From Ancylomarina sp. DW003 (GTDB taxonomy: Bacteria; Bacteroidota; Bacteroidia; Bacteroidales; Marinifilaceae), in assembly GCF_029029505.1 (NCBI RefSeq), contig NZ_JAKJSD010000021.1, positions 1 to 64,000 of the forward strand: a stretch of DNA of 64,000 bases. The letters run 5' to 3'. Made by a program: the position numbers and the translations under genes. Under the pieces are notes generated by a model that worked only from the letters and a program-made list of their open reading frames with translations, searched no databases and was not told where the DNA came from. Positions within the stretch are counted from its first letter, which is position 1. Each line of letters begins with the position of its first letter. Of the stretch, positions 39,006 to 47,263 are shown in pieces.

Positions 39006-40211
39006 ATGAATAAGTCATATGTATATAAAGGCATTATGCTTTTACTCTTCGCTATTTCTAGTTGTTTGAGTGTTTCTGCTCAGGGAGTTAATTTTGGTTC
39101 AGATTTAGATAAAGCATTAGTGTTGGCGAAGAAAGAAAATAAGTTAGTATTCGTCGACTTTTACACCTCTTGGTGTGGTCCATGTAAAATGCTGTCAAAA
39201 AAAGTGTTCCCACAAGAAAAAGTAGGTTCCTATTTTAACTCTCATTTTATTAATTGTAAAATTCAATGCGATGATAGTGGTTATGGTAAAGAATTAGGTG
39301 AAAAATACGAAATACAAGCCTACCCAACTTTAATGCTTATTGATTGTAATGGTGAGATTGTTCATTCTATGGCAGGAGCACCCGATGCCGATGGCTTAAT
39401 TGAATTTGTGAAACAAGGAATGAATCCTGAAAAAAACCTGAAGGCCGTTATAAAAAGGTATGAAGATGGAAACAGAGATAAAGAGTTTGTAGATTACTAT
39501 TTCAATTTTTTATTGGAGTCACGCAGAAATGCAAGGGCTAAAACTGACTTTACCTCCTATTTTAAAACACTTTGCAAGGCTGACAAAATATCCTCATTGG
39601 TGTTCAATTTAAGTGATAAGTTATCAATGGAAGTTGACACAGAAGTCTTTGGCTATATTGAAGGCAAGAGAAAAAAATATGCCAAAGTAATGGGAGAAAA
39701 AGAAGTTCATGATTACATCAAAAGATCATATAAAAAACAATTGCTGAACAACTATAACTCCAATAAACAAAAGTATGAGTCAGATAAAGAGGTGTTTATG
39801 AAGAAAGCATACTCTTTTGGAGATGAAGTCTGCGATTATGTGGATATTTATGGGCTTATTTATAGTGATGTGAAAAATAAAAAAGATCTATTTGCTAATA
39901 GAGCTGATTCATTTATTAAAAAATATGGCAATAAGAATGTTAGAGGATTTGTTCATACATATGGTAATTTTATATGGGGAAAAGATGCTGGGATAATAGC
40001 TATTAAATGGATAGAAGACGCTTTACTACAAGATAGAAGCATCGAAAATTTAAAGACCTATTCTTACATTCTTGTTCGAAATCTTCGTTTTGATGAAGCA
40101 ATTGTGATACAAAAAGAAATGAAGGCAATATATTTAAAGAATGGGGTTTCAACTGAAAGTGTAGATCAAGAAATAAAAGGAATAGAGGAATGTAAAATTA
40201 AATTTTCATAA
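39006..40211 (+). CDS. Secreted thioredoxin-family protein with helical C-terminal region
   Basis: 401 residues with a cleavable signal (LLFAISSCLSVSAQG). Thioredoxin-like domain at about 30-140 with FYTSWCGPC (Cys57, Cys60) and QAYPTLMLID; the rest is helical without a second thioredoxin domain, resembling the middle of the protein at 34353. The pseudogene at 5533-5882 is the broken counterpart from the preceding module, at the corresponding place beside a small DUF4369-type lipoprotein. Predicted periplasmic. A strong terminator follows. Confidence 0.87.
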   Translation: MNKSYVYKGIMLLLFAISSCLSVSAQGVNFGSDLDKALVLAKKENKLVFVDFYTSWCGPCKMLSKKVFPQEKVGSYFNSHFINCKIQCDDSGYGKELGEKYEIQAYPTLMLIDCNGEIVHSMAGAPDADGLIEFVKQGMNPEKNLKAVIKRYEDGNRDKEFVDYYFNFLLESRRNARAKTDFTSYFKTLCKADKISSLVFNLSDKLSMEVDTEVFGYIEGKRKKYAKVMGEKEVHDYIKRSYKKQLLNNYNSNKQKYESDKEVFMKKAYSFGDEVCDYVDIYGLIYSDVKNKKDLFANRADSFIKKYGNKNVRGFVHTYGNFIWGKDAGIIAIKWIEDALLQDRSIENLKTYSYILVRNLRFDEAIVIQKEMKAIYLKNGVSTESVDQEIKGIEECKIKFS

Positions 40212-40237
40212 GTTAAATAACGTTGAGAATCATGTAG

Positions 40238-40266
40238 CAAAGCCTTGTTATTACACCAAGGCTTTG
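40238..40266 (+). terminator. Intrinsic terminator after the thioredoxin run
   Basis: CAAAGCCTTG (40238-40247) pairs perfectly with CAAGGCTTTG (40257-40266). Confidence 0.8.
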
Positions 40267-40488
40267 TTCATAATTTGAAATTACCTTGTTGGAGTTGTCT
40301 ACTTTTATTATAGAATTGTGTTTCTGGCTTTCTTGAGTTTTAATATTCTTATAAATCTTATTGAAATCGTAATTGTGGTTGATACCTATTGGACTTGTGT
40401 ACCTCCTGTTTTTCTTATTCCGAAAGTATCTGTGTTATCAAAATGATTACACTTACTATTGAATTGTTTGTTATTAGATATTAAAAAA

Positions 40489-41178
40489 ATGAAAAAAGAA
40501 TATATCATCATAATGGTTTTGATGTTTTTTATGACATCCTGTGATAAAGAGGTCATAAAAATAAAAGGTAAAATTGATAGCTTAGGTAATAGTCAATTGA
40601 TTTTTAAGATGGATGGCGTGTCAGGTATGGATTGCAAGATCATAAATTCAATTACTTGTGAAAATGGCGAGTTTAATTTCAAACTAAAAAATATTAAACC
40701 TCCTGTAAAATTAACCTTATACGTAAATGATAGTCTTGAATCTGATATTTGGGTTGGAGAGTATGGAGTGACTACAATAGAAGGAAAATATGGGTCAATA
40801 TTTAAATGTAATGTTGTTGGATCTTTTTTTTGTAATGAATTACAGAGGATGAATGAGAACCTCAACAAGATGTACATCGAACCCATAAAAGAGAAAGAGT
40901 TAGAGGCTGTCAAACTAAAAGAGTTAGAGAAATTAGAAAAACTTTCTGATGCTGATGCTATTTACCTGAGCAAGATAAAAAAGGATATTAAGATGGCTTA
41001 TCGCCTACGTAAAAAATCCATTTTAAAAACGGTGAGAAAACATGCTCAAAATCCGGTAGCGGTTGCTTTAATGTGTCAAGAATACGATAGATTAACCTCT
41101 CATCAAAAGAAGGAATGTCTGAAGTATTTGAACCGAACATTTTCTGATACTGGTTTAAATTGGCAAATGAAAAATTAG
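40489..41178 (+). CDS. Small DUF4369-type lipoprotein without thioredoxin domain (second copy)
   Basis: 229 residues from the ATG at 40489 (lipobox MTSC, Cys18); an in-frame start at 40459 would add ten residues before the signal and is less likely. Same plan as the gene at 4614: DUF4369-like beta domain (IKIKGKIDS, ENGEFNF, VKLTLYV, DIWVGEYG), charged helical linker and a basic C-terminus, with no CxxC domain. The last third of the gene is almost identical in DNA to the other copy, although the first two thirds are diverged. Presumably an accessory or competitor of the TlpA lipoproteins; no direct evidence. Confidence 0.75.
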   Translation: MKKEYIIIMVLMFFMTSCDKEVIKIKGKIDSLGNSQLIFKMDGVSGMDCKIINSITCENGEFNFKLKNIKPPVKLTLYVNDSLESDIWVGEYGVTTIEGKYGSIFKCNVVGSFFCNELQRMNENLNKMYIEPIKEKELEAVKLKELEKLEKLSDADAIYLSKIKKDIKMAYRLRKKSILKTVRKHAQNPVAVALMCQEYDRLTSHQKKECLKYLNRTFSDTGLNWQMKN

Positions 41179-41193
41179 TCAACGATTCATTCT
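40990..41193 (+). repeat. Near-identical tract shared with 5118-5321
   Basis: Partner of the tract at 5118-5321. It covers the last third of the lipoprotein gene and the first bases of its 3' untranslated region, and runs into the next copy of the structured repeat. Confidence 0.85.
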
Positions 41194-41220
41194 GCTGCAA
41201 GAACGTTTAGTAGTTGAGTA

Positions 41221-41346
41221 AAGAACAAAAACCTCTGTAAGCTTTGTTTTAGTGTGAGCAAACTTTCATCTGAATCTTCTTTGGTCGGATCTGATTTGGT
41301 TGAAATTGAACACAAAATCCGGGGTTTTGTTCTTTTTTGCTACTCA
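41221..41346 (+). ncRNA. Structured dispersed repeat, copy 2 (3' UTR element/terminator)
   Basis: Begins 43 bases after the lipoprotein stop, exactly as in copy 1. Outer stem AAGAACAAAAACC (41221-41233) pairs with GGTTTTGTTCTT (41333-41344) with one bulged A, then a T-run. It holds the conserved core ATCTTCTTTGGTCGGATCTG (41274-41293) and GAAATTGAA. Relative to copy 1, G-C pairs in the stem are replaced by A-T pairs on both sides. Confidence 0.6.
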
Positions 41347-41410
41347 TAATTAATTAGATATTTTTCTATAAATGAATGAGAATTTCGTTAGTTGGATCAT
41401 ATTGTTTGTT

Positions 41411-41447
41411 AATAGCCCTCCAATTTTTAATTGGAGGGCTATTTTAT
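41411..41447 (+). terminator. Strong intrinsic terminator before locus C
   Basis: AATAGCCCTCCAAT (41411-41424) and ATTGGAGGGCTATT (41430-41443) form fourteen perfect pairs with a five-base loop and a T-rich tail. It insulates locus C from upstream transcription. Confidence 0.85.
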
Positions 41448-41548
41448 CAGAGCGTAAAATAGGTTCATTGAGTAACTTAGGGTTGTCTAACCATGAAGTT
41501 GACTTCTCCATTTTTTTTGCCTATTATTTTTTAGATTAAAAAATATTC

Positions 41549-41556
41549 TATATTTG
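41549..41556 (+). promoter_or_regulatory. TAnnTTTG box just before ECF sigma C
   Basis: TATATTTG at 41549-41556 fits the Bacteroidota -7 box, but no TTTG at the right distance upstream is seen. It ends only seven bases before the ATG at 41564, so the mRNA would be leaderless or nearly so. Confidence 0.45.
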
Positions 41557-41563
41557 ACCCCTA

Positions 41564-42118
41564 ATGAGTTTAAGTGATGAGCATATAGTTAGAATAGGAC
41601 AGGGCGATTTAAAGGCCTTTAAGGAGATATATAAGGATATGTTTCAGTCCCTATGTCTGTATGGTTACAAGATGTTATCCAATCAAGCTGTTGTAAGTGA
41701 TATTGTTCAGGAAGCCTTCATTATTATATGGAATAAAAGAGTAGAATTCAATTCTCTGGTTGGTACACGTGCCTATCTCTATACTGTTGTTCGTAATAAG
41801 ATTAGCGATCATGCCAAGAATTTAAAAACAGTTTCCATAGAAAACAATCCCGTTGAAGAGATTGATTTCAACAATCAAATAACTAAAGAAGAAACCTATA
41901 AAATTTTGCGCGAAGCCATAGCGACCTTACCTGGTCAGACTCAAAAGGTTATTAAGCTGAGCATGAATGGGCATACAAATCCTGAAATTGCCGAAGTGCT
42001 TGATATTTCAGTAAACACCGTTAAAACGCTTAAAAAGATTGGTTATTCAAAGCTCCGGGAATTGCTGAAAGATAATGTGTTTCTACTATTACTTTTGGCT
42101 GATCTGTTTGGCTATTAG
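41564..42118 (+). CDS. ECF-family RNA polymerase sigma factor (locus C)
   Basis: A 184-residue ECF sigma factor. Region 2: FKEIYKDMFQSLCLYGYKML and VSDIVQEAFIIIWNKRVEF; region 4: LPGQTQKVIKLSMNGHTNPE, then IAEVLDISVNTVKTLKKIG. It pairs with the FecR gene 268 bases downstream. The TAnnTTTG box lies almost on top of the start codon. As in locus A, the fecR gene has a separate TCACCC-type site, so sigma and anti-sigma genes may be transcribed separately. Confidence 0.91.
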   Translation: MSLSDEHIVRIGQGDLKAFKEIYKDMFQSLCLYGYKMLSNQAVVSDIVQEAFIIIWNKRVEFNSLVGTRAYLYTVVRNKISDHAKNLKTVSIENNPVEEIDFNNQITKEETYKILREAIATLPGQTQKVIKLSMNGHTNPEIAEVLDISVNTVKTLKKIGYSKLRELLKDNVFLLLLLADLFGY

Positions 42119-42333
42119 CAGAGATTCTGCTTTTCATCTCGTTTAATTCATCCTCCCAAAGAGTGCGAGGATAATTCTTTTCCCATTCATTTTTCTTTTC
42201 GAATTTATTTACTGAACTTATCCAGAGGTCAGTTTTGTGTTCTGACATCCTTATTTTTAGGCTTTTGAAGCTCATGTTTATGGGGCTAAATAGTTTTGGT
42301 ATTCTATTTTTTCAAAAAAAATCAGAATCCAGT

Positions 42334-42362
42334 TCACCCACTTGCGCTCTTTTTCACTATTA
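42334..42362 (+). promoter_or_regulatory. TCACCC-type promoter candidate before fecR C
   Basis: TCACCC (42334-42339), exactly 15 bases, then CACTATTA (42355-42362), 25 bases before the fecR ATG. The preceding GAATCCAGTTCACCC is close to GAATCTGATTCACCC at dsbD. Confidence 0.5.
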
Positions 42363-42386
42363 CTAACAAAGAATATTCGAAGAAAG

Positions 42387-43526
42387 ATGAAATCAACTAA
42401 AAACCATATAGAAAAAGCTAAGCTCTGGGCTGACAACATTCTTGGGAATAAGAATGATAGCCAGAGCTTGGATGCTGCCGACATTAAGGATATAGAATCC
42501 TTGAAAAGTGGTAAATATGAAAATTGGCGTAATGAGGTTACGAACCTGTTTGAAGAAGAAAAGGTGTGGGATTCTGTAGAAAAGAAAATTACAGTCTTTG
42601 CACCAAGAAGTGAAACCAGACGATTGATTAATTATTGGCAATCAGTAGCCGCAGTTCTTATTCTTGCAGTTATAGGTTCGGCTGGCTATATTTTATTTGA
42701 AGAATTCAGACAGATAGAGCAAGAACAATTTATCATGCCAGGGAAAGCCATGGCTTATTTGCAAGTGGATGACAATAAGGTGATAGAACTGAATAAAGTT
42801 GATACACTATTGTTGTTTAATAAGACAAAGGCGAATCTAGATTCTGGTCGAATTGTTTATTCGGAAGCTGAGAGTACAAAAGAAGCTATTGAATACCATA
42901 AAATAAATGTTCCCAGAAATGGAGAGTATTATGTGCAGTTATCAGATGAAACCAAGGTTTGGGTCAATTCCGAATCGAGTATTTCATTTAAATCTCGATT
43001 TGATGGCAAGCAACGTGTTGTAGAACTAAGTGGAGAAGCCTATTTCGAGGTAGCTAAAAATCCAGACCAACCTTTTATTGTAAGAACAGATAATATGGAT
43101 ATTCGGGTTTTGGGAACTCACTTTAATGTAAAAGCTTATCCTGACGAAGAATACACCTATGCAACACTGAATGAGGGGAAGATCTGTGTGAATAAGGATG
43201 ATCTGAATGAAGTTTTAGCTCCCAATCAGCAATTGGCTTTGAATAATATGTCGAAAGAATTCTCAAAACAAGAAGTTGATGCCTCAATTTATTCTGCTTG
43301 GGTAAAAGGCAAGTTTGTGTTTAAGGATGAGAAATTAGAAGATATATTAATTGCTCTAAGTCGTTGGTACGATATAAAAATCTTTTATGAGAATGCCCGC
43401 CTTAAGGAGGATAGATTCTCCATTAGTGTCAATCGGTACGATGATATCAATATTCTGTTGGATCACCTTAAACTAACAGGAGGTATTAATTTTGAAATTA
43501 ATAAGAACGCCTTAATCGTTAAATAA
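42387..43526 (+). CDS. FecR-family anti-sigma factor (locus C)
   Basis: 379 residues from the ATG at 42387; an earlier in-frame start at 42342 would fall within the candidate promoter. Cytoplasmic part 1-82, membrane helix about 84-104 (SVAAVLILAVIGSAGYILF), FecR domain (YYVQLSDETKVWVNSESSI, VELSGEAYFEVAKNPDQPF) and DUF4974-type end (LEDILIALSRWYDIKIFY). It is the signalling partner of ECF sigma C and SusC C. Confidence 0.92.
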   Translation: MKSTKNHIEKAKLWADNILGNKNDSQSLDAADIKDIESLKSGKYENWRNEVTNLFEEEKVWDSVEKKITVFAPRSETRRLINYWQSVAAVLILAVIGSAGYILFEEFRQIEQEQFIMPGKAMAYLQVDDNKVIELNKVDTLLLFNKTKANLDSGRIVYSEAESTKEAIEYHKINVPRNGEYYVQLSDETKVWVNSESSISFKSRFDGKQRVVELSGEAYFEVAKNPDQPFIVRTDNMDIRVLGTHFNVKAYPDEEYTYATLNEGKICVNKDDLNEVLAPNQQLALNNMSKEFSKQEVDASIYSAWVKGKFVFKDEKLEDILIALSRWYDIKIFYENARLKEDRFSISVNRYDDINILLDHLKLTGGINFEINKNALIVK

Positions 43527-43531
43527 AAAAA

Positions 43532-43562
43532 GGGAAAAAGATACTACGAATATCCTTTCCCC
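43532..43562 (+). promoter_or_regulatory. Hairpin between fecR C and susC C
   Basis: GGGAAA...GATA on the left pairs with TATC...TTTCCC on the right (43532-43562), an imperfect stem in the same gap that holds hairpins in loci A and B. Confidence 0.45.
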
Positions 43563-43608
43563 TCACAGTTAAATAATTGTTTCACGAACATCTAACCATT
43601 ACAAATTT

Positions 43609-46600
43609 ATGGAAAATTATTTGAATTCTTTCCGAACCTTGGTGAGGAAAAGAACTAAAACCCTACTAATTATGAAACTCATAGTTATGTTTCTTATCAT
43701 TGGCTCTTTGCAACTATCGGCCAGTGTCTATTCCCAAAATGGGAAAATGAATGTGCAAGTTTCAGAAATGAAACTAGCAGATCTACTGTGGGAACTACAG
43801 GAAAGCTCCGAATTTGTATTTGTTTATCGAACTGATGATATACAAGGAATAGGTAATATTAGCTTGGATCTTGAGAATACGAGTATTGAAGATATCCTTG
43901 ATGAAGTTTTATCCGATACACATTTGGAGTATAAATTGGATAATAATGTGGTTGTTATTAAGAAAAAAGAGCTTCAACCAATAGTTGTAGAAACAGATTC
44001 GGTTCAGGAGAAAAAAGAATTGAAAGGAACCGTTACCGATGAAGATGGTAATACCCTACCTGGTGTATCGGTTGTTGTAAAAGGAACAACCAATGGTACT
44101 GCAACCGATATTGATGGTAACTATACTATCAATTTTGATGAAGGCAAGTTTGTTTTAGTATACTCATTTGTAGGAATGGTTTCTCAGGAGATTGCTTACA
44201 ATGGTCAATCAGTCTTAAATGTGACTTTGGCAATGGATGCAGAAGTAATGGATGAAGTTGTTGTGACTGGATATGCTACAATTTCAAAAGAAAGAGCAAC
44301 GGGATCATATTCGAAAATAGCTAATGCAGATTTAGAACTTAGACCAGTTGAAAATATTGGAGAAGTAATAGGTAATTCTGTTGCTGGTGTTCAACAAGAT
44401 AGGAATGGAGATATTGTCATTAGAGGTGTTGGGTCTTTCCAGGCTGAAACAGCTCCTCTTGTAGTTGTTGATGGTTTTGCAATTTTAACTCCAAACCCAT
44501 TAGAGTCGGTAAATCCAACGGATGTAGCAAGCCTTACATTTCTAAAAGATGCTTCAGCAACTTCTATTTATGGAGCAAGAGCTGCAAATGGTGTTATTGT
44601 AATAACGACAAAAACACCTGCAAAAGGAAAGTTTAGTGTTGAATTTAACTCATTTGTTAATGTATCTGAACGAATTGATCTGGATCATGTGTTAAATATG
44701 GCAGGTACTGAAGCTACCATAAAATTTATGGAAGATGTTGAGGAATTTGTTCCAGAATCTGGTCTTCCATATTATAGCGACCCATACGGAGATCCATCAC
44801 GTTATTCTTGGGATTTGGCTCCACATGTGGCAAATATGTTTGAAAGAAGACACGGTAGTATGACTCAGGGAGAATACGATGCTGAACAAGCAAAGTTAAT
44901 TGCACAGGATGGTATATGGGAAGATCAGTATCAAGATAATTTACTGAGAAATAGAGTGTATCAAAGTCATAATTTAACGATAACAAGTTCGACTGATAAG
45001 AGTTCGTCGAAATTTAATTTGTCTTATGCCAAAGACTTAACGCACTTTAAGTATAATAATTCAGATAGATATCAAGCTAATTTCACGAATATCTACAATG
45101 TGAATCCTAATATTAAAGTTGGTATAACTTTTAATGGGATCTACGCAAAAAACCAAATGAATGGTACTAGTGTTAGTGAAATACGTGGTGTGACATCTCC
45201 CTATACAAGATTACTTGAGGACAATGGTGATTATGCTTATATGCCTAATGGTATATATTTGCCATACTTGAAAAATGGTACGGTTGATGAGTCATCTTTT
45301 CCTTATTCGTGGAGGTATAATTTATTAGAAGAAGCAAAAGCAAGAGATAATAATAATAATAATTACAATATGCGTTTTAATGGTTTTTTAGATGTTAAAA
45401 TCATTAAAGGTTTATCGGCAAATTTCTCCTTACAATACGAAATGGCTGGAAATAAAACCAAAAATTATTTTAGAGAAAATTCTTACTTCTATAAAAGTGC
45501 AGCAAATCGTTTTTCTGTTCTCGATCCTTCTACAGGTTTGCGAAATATTCCAAACGAATTTATTGAGGGAGATATAGTACAGACATCATCTAACAAAACA
45601 GAGGCTTATAATTTTAGATCCCAATTAAATTTCGATAGGGAATTTAAAGGCAAACACAGAATTACTGCATTAGCAGGTTTTGAAACAATTTCTAAGGATG
45701 TCGGTGTAAATTCAGCCACTAGACGACCAGGTTTTAATGAAAGAACATATACGACAAATCGTTATGTGGATTACACTTTAAGACTCCCAACTTTTGAAGG
45801 TCGTAATTCGTCTTTGCCCTGGTCTTTAGGAGGATATTCGGCAAACTATGACAGGTATGTATCGGGGTATTTAAATATGGCCTATACTTTTGATAATAAA
45901 TATACGCTAACAAGTAGTGCCCGTATGGATGGATCAAACTTTGTTGCAGAAGATGTGAATAGTAAAATTTCACCATTTTGGTCTGTTGGTGCTATGTGGA
46001 ATTTGAATAAGGAAGCTTTTATTAAAGACAATTTAAGTTTTGTAGATTATTTACGACTAAAAGTTACTTATGGTGTTGGTGGTATCGCTGCTGGTAAAAG
46101 AAGTGTTTCAACTGTTTCAACACTTGTAACTTATCAGTTAAATCAATTTGTAGGAGCAGGAGAAACCTCTTCAAGAACACGTAATCGTGCTATCGCTGAT
46201 TTAACTTGGGAAAAAGCTTATACTTTCAACCTTTCTACTGATTTTTCTATGTTTGAAGGGAAATTATTTGGCTCCTTAGGTTATTATAATAAGGATACTC
46301 GTGATGTATTAATGAACACCCCAGTATCATATGTTATAGGGGGTACTAGCTCTTTAACCTTGAATAGTGGAAACATAAACAATAAAGGTGTTGAGATAGA
46401 ATTAGGATCTCAATTAAATGTTACCAAAGACATTTTGTGGACAGGTAATTTGAACTTTACCTATAATAAAAATACGGTTGTTGAATGGGATGTGGAAAGA
46501 CCATATGTAGCTGCATACACAGGTAGCGGATCCCCTGTAAAAGGAGAGGCACTAAGTACTGTTTATGCTTTTAATTTAAGTGGATATTCCGATGAAGGTT

Positions 46601-47259
46601 TAGCTATTGTTAAGTTGAATGATGGTACTGAAGTTGTAGCCGATTCAAGAGATAACACCATGTTTTACTCAAGGTTTGATGAAGCAAACGGTGAAAGTAT
46701 TACAAATAATAACAAGTACACAAAAAACATAGGAACATTAACGGCTCCTATGTTTGGAGGGTTTAGAACTAGCTTTAAAGCGTATGGTTTTACCTTATCA
46801 GCAATGTTATCTGGTGAATTTGGTCATATTTTCAGTAGAAATGATGATTATGGAGATTCTGCGACAGAACGTAAATACCCAAAATCCTTAGAGAGTGCAT
46901 GGAATTTGGGTGATAATGCTTCGGAATTTACTTCCAGACCATATCCAAATGCTACAAATGCGCCTTATTTAGACTCGGGGTATCTAAATTTTTATTACGG
47001 AAATATGATACGTGCAGCTGAATCAAGTTATGAAAATGCCTCTCATATCAGGTTAAACGAGGTTTATCTTGGTTATGAAATTCCTATGAAAAAGATTCTA
47101 GGTCCAAATTCTACGATTACTAGAGCAAATGTTTATTTCCAGGTTAAAAATCTGGGAGTTGTTTGGACAGCAAATGACAAAGACTTGGATCCTTATAACT
47201 TACCTGGGACAATGAAAACTCCAACACAATTTACTTTTGGTTTAAAACTGAACTTATAA
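43609..47259 (+). CDS. SusC/RagA-type TonB-dependent outer membrane transducer (locus C)
   Basis: A protein of 1,216 residues starting at the ATG after CATTACAAATTT. Signal segment at about 20-45, STN domain (MKLADLLWELQESSEFVFVY), carboxypeptidase-regulatory-like domain (LKGTVTDEDGNTLPGVSVVV), TonB box (MDEVVVTGYAT), plug (IVIRGVGSFQAETAPLVVVD, GARAANGVIVITTKTP) and a long barrel ending in FGLKLNL. The regulatory-like domain is nearly the same as in SusC A, while the barrels differ, so the two importers probably take different cargo. SusD starts four bases after its stop. Confidence 0.94.
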   Translation: MENYLNSFRTLVRKRTKTLLIMKLIVMFLIIGSLQLSASVYSQNGKMNVQVSEMKLADLLWELQESSEFVFVYRTDDIQGIGNISLDLENTSIEDILDEVLSDTHLEYKLDNNVVVIKKKELQPIVVETDSVQEKKELKGTVTDEDGNTLPGVSVVVKGTTNGTATDIDGNYTINFDEGKFVLVYSFVGMVSQEIAYNGQSVLNVTLAMDAEVMDEVVVTGYATISKERATGSYSKIANADLELRPVENIGEVIGNSVAGVQQDRNGDIVIRGVGSFQAETAPLVVVDGFAILTPNPLESVNPTDVASLTFLKDASATSIYGARAANGVIVITTKTPAKGKFSVEFNSFVNVSERIDLDHVLNMAGTEATIKFMEDVEEFVPESGLPYYSDPYGDPSRYSWDLAPHVANMFERRHGSMTQGEYDAEQAKLIAQDGIWEDQYQDNLLRNRVYQSHNLTITSSTDKSSSKFNLSYAKDLTHFKYNNSDRYQANFTNIYNVNPNIKVGITFNGIYAKNQMNGTSVSEIRGVTSPYTRLLEDNGDYAYMPNGIYLPYLKNGTVDESSFPYSWRYNLLEEAKARDNNNNNYNMRFNGFLDVKIIKGLSANFSLQYEMAGNKTKNYFRENSYFYKSAANRFSVLDPSTGLRNIPNEFIEGDIVQTSSNKTEAYNFRSQLNFDREFKGKHRITALAGFETISKDVGVNSATRRPGFNERTYTTNRYVDYTLRLPTFEGRNSSLPWSLGGYSANYDRYVSGYLNMAYTFDNKYTLTSSARMDGSNFVAEDVNSKISPFWSVGAMWNLNKEAFIKDNLSFVDYLRLKVTYGVGGIAAGKRSVSTVSTLVTYQLNQFVGAGETSSRTRNRAIADLTWEKAYTFNLSTDFSMFEGKLFGSLGYYNKDTRDVLMNTPVSYVIGGTSSLTLNSGNINNKGVEIELGSQLNVTKDILWTGNLNFTYNKNTVVEWDVERPYVAAYTGSGSPVKGEALSTVYAFNLSGYSDEGLAIVKLNDGTEVVADSRDNTMFYSRFDEANGESITNNNKYTKNIGTLTAPMFGGFRTSFKAYGFTLSAMLSGEFGHIFSRNDDYGDSATERKYPKSLESAWNLGDNASEFTSRPYPNATNAPYLDSGYLNFYYGNMIRAAESSYENASHIRLNEVYLGYEIPMKKILGPNSTITRANVYFQVKNLGVVWTANDKDLDPYNLPGTMKTPTQFTFGLKLNL

Positions 47260-47263
47260 CGTT

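Noticed and set aside
41411-41447. Strong hairpin considered part of the structured repeat
   Set aside because: It lies outside the closing stem of copy 2 and has no counterpart beside copies 1 and 3; it is an ordinary terminator.
42030-42275. An 81-codon minus-strand frame with protein-like composition overlapping the end of ECF sigma C
   Set aside because: It overlaps a confident gene on the other strand, matches no family I know, and has no promoter or neighbour on that strand.
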